Notes under the pieces: generated by a model
Told to the model about the DNA's origin: nothing
Seen by the model: the letters and a program-made list of their open reading frames with translations, nothing else
The model's database searches: none
NCBI GenBank assembly: GCA_039029195.1
Contig: JBCCGR010000006.1
Span: 90,816 to 154,815, forward strand
Source: JBCCGR01 sp039029195
Lineage (GTDB): Bacteria; Pseudomonadota; Alphaproteobacteria; Rhizobiales; Rhizobiaceae
DNA: 64,000 bases
Direction: 5' to 3'
Translations under genes and position numbers: made by a program
Part shown: in pieces, positions 60,057 through 64,000 of the stretch
How positions within the stretch are numbered: position 1 is the first letter of the stretch
How the letters are laid out: each line of letters begins with the position of its first letter

Positions 60057-61580
60057 CTATGCTCTGATCATCCGCGCGAGCAGCAATACCAGAACCGAAA
60101 GAGCGGCTGGAACAAGTGCGTACCAGGTTCCAAGTATGGCCAGACCGCTTGTAGCCGCCCACAAAATGGACACCATCGCTTCAGCGAGTGTGGCAACACG
60201 CGACGAGACCTGACGACGCCGAAACAACGACCGGTTGGCTTGCGAGCGGAACATTATTTGCACCATCACTGCGGACGCAGATGCCATTGCGCACCCAAAG
60301 ATCATCCAGAGCGTGCTTGGCACGGAAACAAACACCATGGCCAAGGCAAATGGCAGCACCAGCACAGCAATGATGGTCTGAACGGCAATCACCTTGGCGG
60401 ATAGTACGGTTTTCGGTGCGACCGGCGCCGTTTCGATCAGTTCATGGGCGTCCTCGCCGGAAATCGCCAGCCATGCCAATGCACCAGCCAACTGTCCCAC
60501 GGCCATCACGATCACCGGTACAATTACAAACAGCATTCCCGTGTCATCGCCATAGTTCACCCATAGCAGAAGGGCAGGTGGGACGAGATAGAGGATCTGC
60601 TGTAGTGACTGTGAGATCAGCCACGGGTCGCGCTCCAACAACACCCATTCCTTCCGGCATAGGGTCATGGTGATCGACTCCGATTTCCGAAACCCTTTGA
60701 ATGTCGCTGTGGGCTTTGCCTTTTCTGCCATCCCGGCAGTTGTCATTACGTCGGTCGCAAAGCGCCTTGCTGAGATAGCCACTGTGATCATCAAAAACAC
60801 GGTGCTGACGCAAATCAGCGTCACAAGCGGCCAGAAGTCGGCGAGTGATGCCTTTGCCGGCAGCCAGATCAGGCTTTCCAAGCCAGGCATTGCTTGAAGC
60901 GTGCCTTGGGATCGAAAAAGACTCAACCGGGTGATGCCTTGTCCAAAAATAATCGCCACGCCCTGAAGGGCGATCACAAAGCCCGCACCGACAATCGCGG
61001 CGATAATCTGGGCGATGAGGCGCGTGCGTCTTGTGCCCACCAATCGAAACAGACTCAGCGTGATCCAGACCGCAAGCGCCGTTGACAACGCCCCGAAGGC
61101 GATCAGGACGGCATAGGCCGCAATCCAGCGCGGGCCGTCCATCACGATCAACACATTGAGAACGGGTGAAGCAATCAGCAGAGACAGACCGATGGTCTGA
61201 ATGGCGAGCAATGTGGTGCGAACTTCGAACAGCCGACTGTAGTTTGTCGGGGACGACAGGATCAGATCGAGATCAGATCTGGAGTAGTAGGCCCGTGTGA
61301 CTGATTCAATCGCCTGCGAAAACATCAGCGAAAAGAACATCACGAGGCCGCCGCTGACAAAGAGCAGTGTGGTCTTGTCAGCGATGATCCCGGCTTCAAC
61401 GGCCGGGCGGACCAGATAGGCGGCATAGGCGTGAAGGGCGGTCAGAATGATCGAAACCACAACCGCCAGCATGGCGGTGCGCTTCGGCCTCCCGCCAGTC
61501 ATCATGCCAATGAAGTCGCGCCAGATCAGGCGGCCTTCATGTGTCGCAAACCAGATCGTTGCATTGGCACGGGCGTTCAT
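60057..61580 (-). CDS. ABC-2-type transporter permease
   Basis: A 507-residue membrane protein with about twelve helices, containing AMLAVVVSIILTALHAY, LDLILSSPTNYSRLFEVRTT (typical of ABC-2 exporter permeases before a cytoplasmic elbow), and a second half with CRKEWVLLERDPWLISQSLQQILYLVPPALLLW. The gene overlaps the ATPase gene by ATGA, so both form one exporter. Substrate unknown. Confidence 0.88.
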   Translation of the reverse strand: MNARANATIWFATHEGRLIWRDFIGMMTGGRPKRTAMLAVVVSIILTALHAYAAYLVRPAVEAGIIADKTTLLFVSGGLVMFFSLMFSQAIESVTRAYYSRSDLDLILSSPTNYSRLFEVRTTLLAIQTIGLSLLIASPVLNVLIVMDGPRWIAAYAVLIAFGALSTALAVWITLSLFRLVGTRRTRLIAQIIAAIVGAGFVIALQGVAIIFGQGITRLSLFRSQGTLQAMPGLESLIWLPAKASLADFWPLVTLICVSTVFLMITVAISARRFATDVMTTAGMAEKAKPTATFKGFRKSESITMTLCRKEWVLLERDPWLISQSLQQILYLVPPALLLWVNYGDDTGMLFVIVPVIVMAVGQLAGALAWLAISGEDAHELIETAPVAPKTVLSAKVIAVQTIIAVLVLPFALAMVFVSVPSTLWMIFGCAMASASAVMVQIMFRSQANRSLFRRRQVSSRVATLAEAMVSILWAATSGLAILGTWYALVPAALSVLVLLLARMIRA

Positions 61581-62344
61581 GCTGCGACATCCACATTTTC
61601 TGTGCCGGGCGCCTGTTCCACCAGAGACAGAAACACATCTTCAAGCGTGGATTGTTGCAGGCCCGACTTGCCTTGCAACTCTTCAAACGTGCCTTCAGCA
61701 ATCAACCGACCTTGGGAGATCACGCCGATGCGCTCTGCCATGCGTTCGGCAACTTCCAGAATGTGGGTCGTCATGATGACTGTGTTGCCAGCCCGCACGC
61801 GGGTGAGCAAAACGTCTTTGACCTGCCGGGCCGAGCCCGCATCGAGGCCCGTCAATGGTTCATCGAGGATGATGAGTTGCGGATCGTGAACCAGCGCACC
61901 TGCCAGAGCCACCTTTTGCCGCATACCTTTGGAGAAACCGCCACAACGTTCGTACTGGTGCGCCGACAGACCAAGCCAGTCTACCAGTTCATAAGCGCGC
62001 GCCTCCGCAATCTCCGGATCGATTTCCCAGAGACCAGACACGAATTCGAGATATTCAAGCGGCGTGAGCTTTTCGTAGATCATGGGTTCGTCAGAAACCC
62101 ATGCCATCTTGCGTTTCGCGTCCAACGGGTTCTGCAGGGCGTCAGTTCCAAAAATGGAAATGTCGCCCTGGTCCGGTTCGAGCAGGCCCGCCACCATGCG
62201 CAGCGTCGTTGTTTTTCCCGCTCCATTCGGTCCCAGCAGTGCATAGAATTCACCGGCATGAATCGTCAGATCGAGATGGTCAACCGCCGGACGATCAAAC
62301 GTCTTGCAAAGATTTTGTATTGAAAGTGCCTGAAATTCGGCCAT
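61577..62344 (-). CDS. ABC transporter ATP-binding protein
   Basis: A 255-residue ATPase: Walker A LLGPNGAGKTTTLRMVAGLL, signature GGFSKGMRQKVALAGAL, Walker B LIILDEPLTGLD and H-loop TTHILEVAE. It energises the adjacent ABC-2 permease. It is first in the operon; two 13-bp direct repeats lie upstream. Confidence 0.93.
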   Translation of the reverse strand: MAEFQALSIQNLCKTFDRPAVDHLDLTIHAGEFYALLGPNGAGKTTTLRMVAGLLEPDQGDISIFGTDALQNPLDAKRKMAWVSDEPMIYEKLTPLEYLEFVSGLWEIDPEIAEARAYELVDWLGLSAHQYERCGGFSKGMRQKVALAGALVHDPQLIILDEPLTGLDAGSARQVKDVLLTRVRAGNTVIMTTHILEVAERMAERIGVISQGRLIAEGTFEELQGKSGLQQSTLEDVFLSLVEQAPGTENVDVAA

Positions 62345-62388
62345 GCCAAAAGTCCGTCCCCGTCATTATCCTTGGGACGGAACTCTAA

Positions 62389-62444
62389 AGCTTTGGCGTT
62401 TCGATGCGGTAAACCGCGGAAGTTCAATTGTAGCTTTGGCGTTT
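62389..62444. repeat. 13-bp direct repeat upstream of the ABC operon
   Basis: AGCTTTGGCGTTT occurs at 62389-62401 and again at 62432-62444, with GCGGT/ACCGC hairpin between them. It is in the 141-base gap before the ABC ATPase and may be a regulator's paired site. Confidence 0.5.
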
Positions 62445-62485
62445 GCCGGTTGGTGAATTCAGCAGTACCGAATTCGCTACTGCCA

Positions 62486-63703
62486 TTACTCCGTGACTAG
62501 GCTGGTGTTCACCACACTTGAGCGCTCCAGCGTTCTATGCACTGGACATTTGTCGGCAATTTCTAGCAACCGCTGCCTTTGCGTTTCATCCAGATCGCCT
62601 TTCAGCGATATGGATCGCGACCACTGATCAATGCGGTTCTTTGCATCCGCTTCTGCGTCCTGCGCGTGCACTTTTTCATGGCTCACATCGACGGCGACAT
62701 GGTCAAGCGGCCATTTCTTGCGACGTGCGTACATTCGGATTGTCATTGAAGTGCAAGCGGCAAGACCGGCCGAGACCAGCCCATAGGGCGTCGGGCCACG
62801 ATTGGTTCCGCCATAGGCAACCGGCTCATCGGCCCATGTGTGATAGTGAGAACCCTGCATAATATCCTGCAAAAAACCCTGTGGATCAGCTTCAGACGAG
62901 CGCACAGCCCCTTCAGGCGCTCCGATCTGAGGAACAGGTGGGTTGAGATCAAGATAGCGCGTCGACCAGCTTGCAATGACATCAGCCGCATATTCAGCGT
63001 CGGCTGGTCTGGTGATGAGATGATCTGCATCGTCGAGCGTGACAAAACTCTTGGGATGTTTCGCCGCCATAAAAATCTGCGTTGCATTGTCGACCGAAAC
63101 GGTGGCGTCCAGCGGCGCATGGAGCACCAGAAGGGCGGCTTTCATTTTGCCAATCGCCACCGACAACTGTCCCTGTTGCACGTCCTCAACAAACGCTTTT
63201 CCAACCCGGAATGGTCGACCACCAAGGGAAACTTCTGCAGAGCCCTGTTCAATGATTACAGGAATTGCATCGCTGAAATGATGGGTGACATGGCTTGGAT
63301 CGAACGGTGCCCCGAGCGTCACCACAGCTTTGATACCATCAAGACCCTCGGCTGCCTTCAGCACAGCGGCACCGCCAAGCGAGTGACCGATCAGCATGGT
63401 CGGGACCATGTTTCGTTTGCCCAGATAGTTGGCGGCAGCGAGCAAATCATCCACATTGCTGGTGAAGCTGGTGTTCGCAAATTCTCCTTCGGAATGACCG
63501 AGCCCGGTAAAATCGAACCGCAATACAGCAATGCCTTGTGCAGCAAGCCGCGCCGCAATGCGTCGCGCTGCAGGAATATCCTTGGAGCACGTGAAACAAT
63601 GGGCAAAAAGGGCAGTGGCCAGATGCGGACCTTCTGGCAAATCAAGACGAGCCGCCAGCGTGTCGCCGTTATGCCCTGGGAAATTGATACGTTCAGTCGG
63701 CAT
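62486..63703 (-). CDS. Bifunctional alpha/beta hydrolase-OsmC fusion protein
   Basis: A 405-residue fusion. Residues about 1-250 are an alpha/beta hydrolase with nucleophile motif LIGHSLGGAAVL and the His of DDADHL; residues about 270-405 are an OsmC/Ohr domain with GPTPYGLVSAGLAACTSMTIRMYA and DKCPVHRTLE carrying the redox cysteines. The OsmC half is expected to reduce organic hydroperoxides with thiol help; the hydrolase substrate is unknown. This fusion is widespread. AGGAC lies 8 bases before the start. Confidence 0.92.
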   Translation of the reverse strand: MPTERINFPGHNGDTLAARLDLPEGPHLATALFAHCFTCSKDIPAARRIAARLAAQGIAVLRFDFTGLGHSEGEFANTSFTSNVDDLLAAANYLGKRNMVPTMLIGHSLGGAAVLKAAEGLDGIKAVVTLGAPFDPSHVTHHFSDAIPVIIEQGSAEVSLGGRPFRVGKAFVEDVQQGQLSVAIGKMKAALLVLHAPLDATVSVDNATQIFMAAKHPKSFVTLDDADHLITRPADAEYAADVIASWSTRYLDLNPPVPQIGAPEGAVRSSEADPQGFLQDIMQGSHYHTWADEPVAYGGTNRGPTPYGLVSAGLAACTSMTIRMYARRKKWPLDHVAVDVSHEKVHAQDAEADAKNRIDQWSRSISLKGDLDETQRQRLLEIADKCPVHRTLERSSVVNTSLVTE

Positions 63704-63806
63704 TGAATAGGTCCTGAATTGTTATTTGAACTGGGATGTGGGGCTTGCAGGTGTTACCAGCAAATCACTGTTACGTGCACGGAGCATCAATATGCGAGAG
63801 GCTTTA

Positions 63807-63832
63807 CAGCGGGCTAGCCTCGCTGTTTTTTT
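63807..63832 (+). terminator. Rho-independent terminator without an obvious gene
   Basis: CAGCGGG (63807-63813) pairs with CCTCGCTG (63818-63825, one G-T pair) around CTAGC, followed by seven Ts on the plus strand. A competing stem GCGA..GGCT / AGCC-TCGC (63794-63803 with 63816-63823) is mutually exclusive with it. Confidence 0.65.
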
Positions 63833-63936
63833 GTGGCAAAGCCTGAACGAAAACGCAAAAAGAACAAACAGTCTCACGTGAGGTCACGAGACTCCGGATT
63901 TGTATCACTATTTTGAGGTTAAGTCTTTGATTTTAT

Positions 63937-63981
63937 TGGTGGGTGTACAAGGATTCGAACCTTGGACCCGCTGATTAAGAG
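63937..63981 (-). other. 3' half of tRNA-Lys(CTT): candidate attachment-site fragment
   Basis: Read on the minus strand this is a perfect tRNA 3' part: anticodon loop CTCTTAA with CTT, 3' anticodon arm TCAGC, variable loop, T arm CAAGG-TTCGAAT-CCTTG, acceptor strand and CCA. The preceding 19 bases within the window (63982-64000) do not form the expected D arm or the 5' anticodon-arm strand (GATAA instead of GCTGA). It is therefore a gene fragment, as left by site-specific integration into a tRNA. Confidence 0.65.
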
Positions 63982-64000
63982 TTATCACCAAGCTCAACAA

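Noticed and set aside
61541..62323. 260-codon plus-strand frame opposite the ABC ATPase
   Set aside because: The minus frame has Walker A/B and signature; this is its shadow.
62840..63706. 288-codon plus-strand frame opposite the hydrolase-OsmC gene
   Set aside because: Antisense of a well-supported gene.
63937..64000. Complete tRNA-Lys at the window edge
   Set aside because: The bases 5' of the anticodon loop cannot form the anticodon stem or D arm, so only a 3' fragment is supported.

Overview
The window comes from the chromosome of an alphaproteobacterium, most likely a member of the Hyphomicrobiales (Rhizobiales). Four things point there: a BA14K-family secreted protein with the RYRSY / RRxC signature; an imuA-imuB-dnaE2 mutagenesis cassette preceded by a GTTC-N7-GTTC SOS box; the ribD-ribE-ribH-nusB-thiL order; and palindromes resembling rhizobial intergenic elements. 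Genus cannot be fixed from the sequence. No rRNA operon, CRISPR array or complete insertion sequence is visible.

Layout. 1-5.4 kb: 3' part of ETF-ubiquinone oxidoreductase, a small protein divergent from a WYL-type regulator across a clear operator, a GH25 lysozyme-like lipoprotein with a small membrane protein, a PLP-dependent D-cysteine desulfhydrase-type enzyme and a tiny secreted peptide. 5.5-11.7 kb (minus strand): the SOS mutasome imuA-imuB-dnaE2. 11.8-17.0 kb: an ArsR regulator with a cysteine-rich permease, then ribD-ribE-ribH-nusB-thiL. 17.0-45.0 kb: a long surface-glycan locus. 45-55.5 kb: rhodanese, a 2OG-Fe(II) oxygenase of the HalD/BesD-like group, MFS transporter, RecD-like helicase, heme-dependent demethylase-family protein, pdxJ, FAD monooxygenase, GNAT, a trans-sulfuration-type PLP enzyme and ilvC. 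55.4-64 kb: a 92-bp tandem repeat growing out of the 3' end of ilvC, BA14K protein, CPA1 Na+/H+ antiporter, PhzF, two small secreted proteins, an ABC exporter pair, an alpha/beta hydrolase-OsmC fusion and, at the very edge, the 3' half of a tRNA-Lys gene.

The glycan locus (about 18.36-44.98 kb) is all on the plus strand and is headed by a NusG paralogue, as expected for a long operon needing processive antitermination; a FemAB/CelD-type acetyltransferase lies divergently at its left edge. It encodes UDP-glucuronate 4-epimerase, GalE, a PglK-like ABC flippase, pseudaminic acid enzymes PseB, PseC, PseF, PseG and PseI, the pseudaminic-associated methylase, a GT52 glycosyltransferase (a family containing CMP-sialic acid users), a WbqC protein, three further SAM methyltransferases and an FkbM methyltransferase, GT2 and two GT4 transferases, an OafA-type O-acyltransferase with SGNH domain, AsnB, an EpsG-like polymerase candidate, a helical-repeat protein of unknown function and a Wzy_C-type ligase/polymerase. 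Many genes overlap by 1-11 bases (ATGA, GTGA, TTGA junctions), so translation is probably coupled. No PseH acetyltransferase, no phosphoglycosyltransferase and no Wzx flippase are visible in the locus; these absences are the most interesting functional questions.

Non-coding features worth attention: the ilvC-derived tandem repeat, the 11-bp inverted-repeat operator of the WYL regulator, the SOS box, an ops-like element before galE, a CtrA-like box before a 33-residue membrane peptide, a 17-bp hairpin before pdxJ, two identically built palindromes before a small secreted protein, and the tRNA-Lys fragment that suggests a genomic island starts immediately beyond the right edge.
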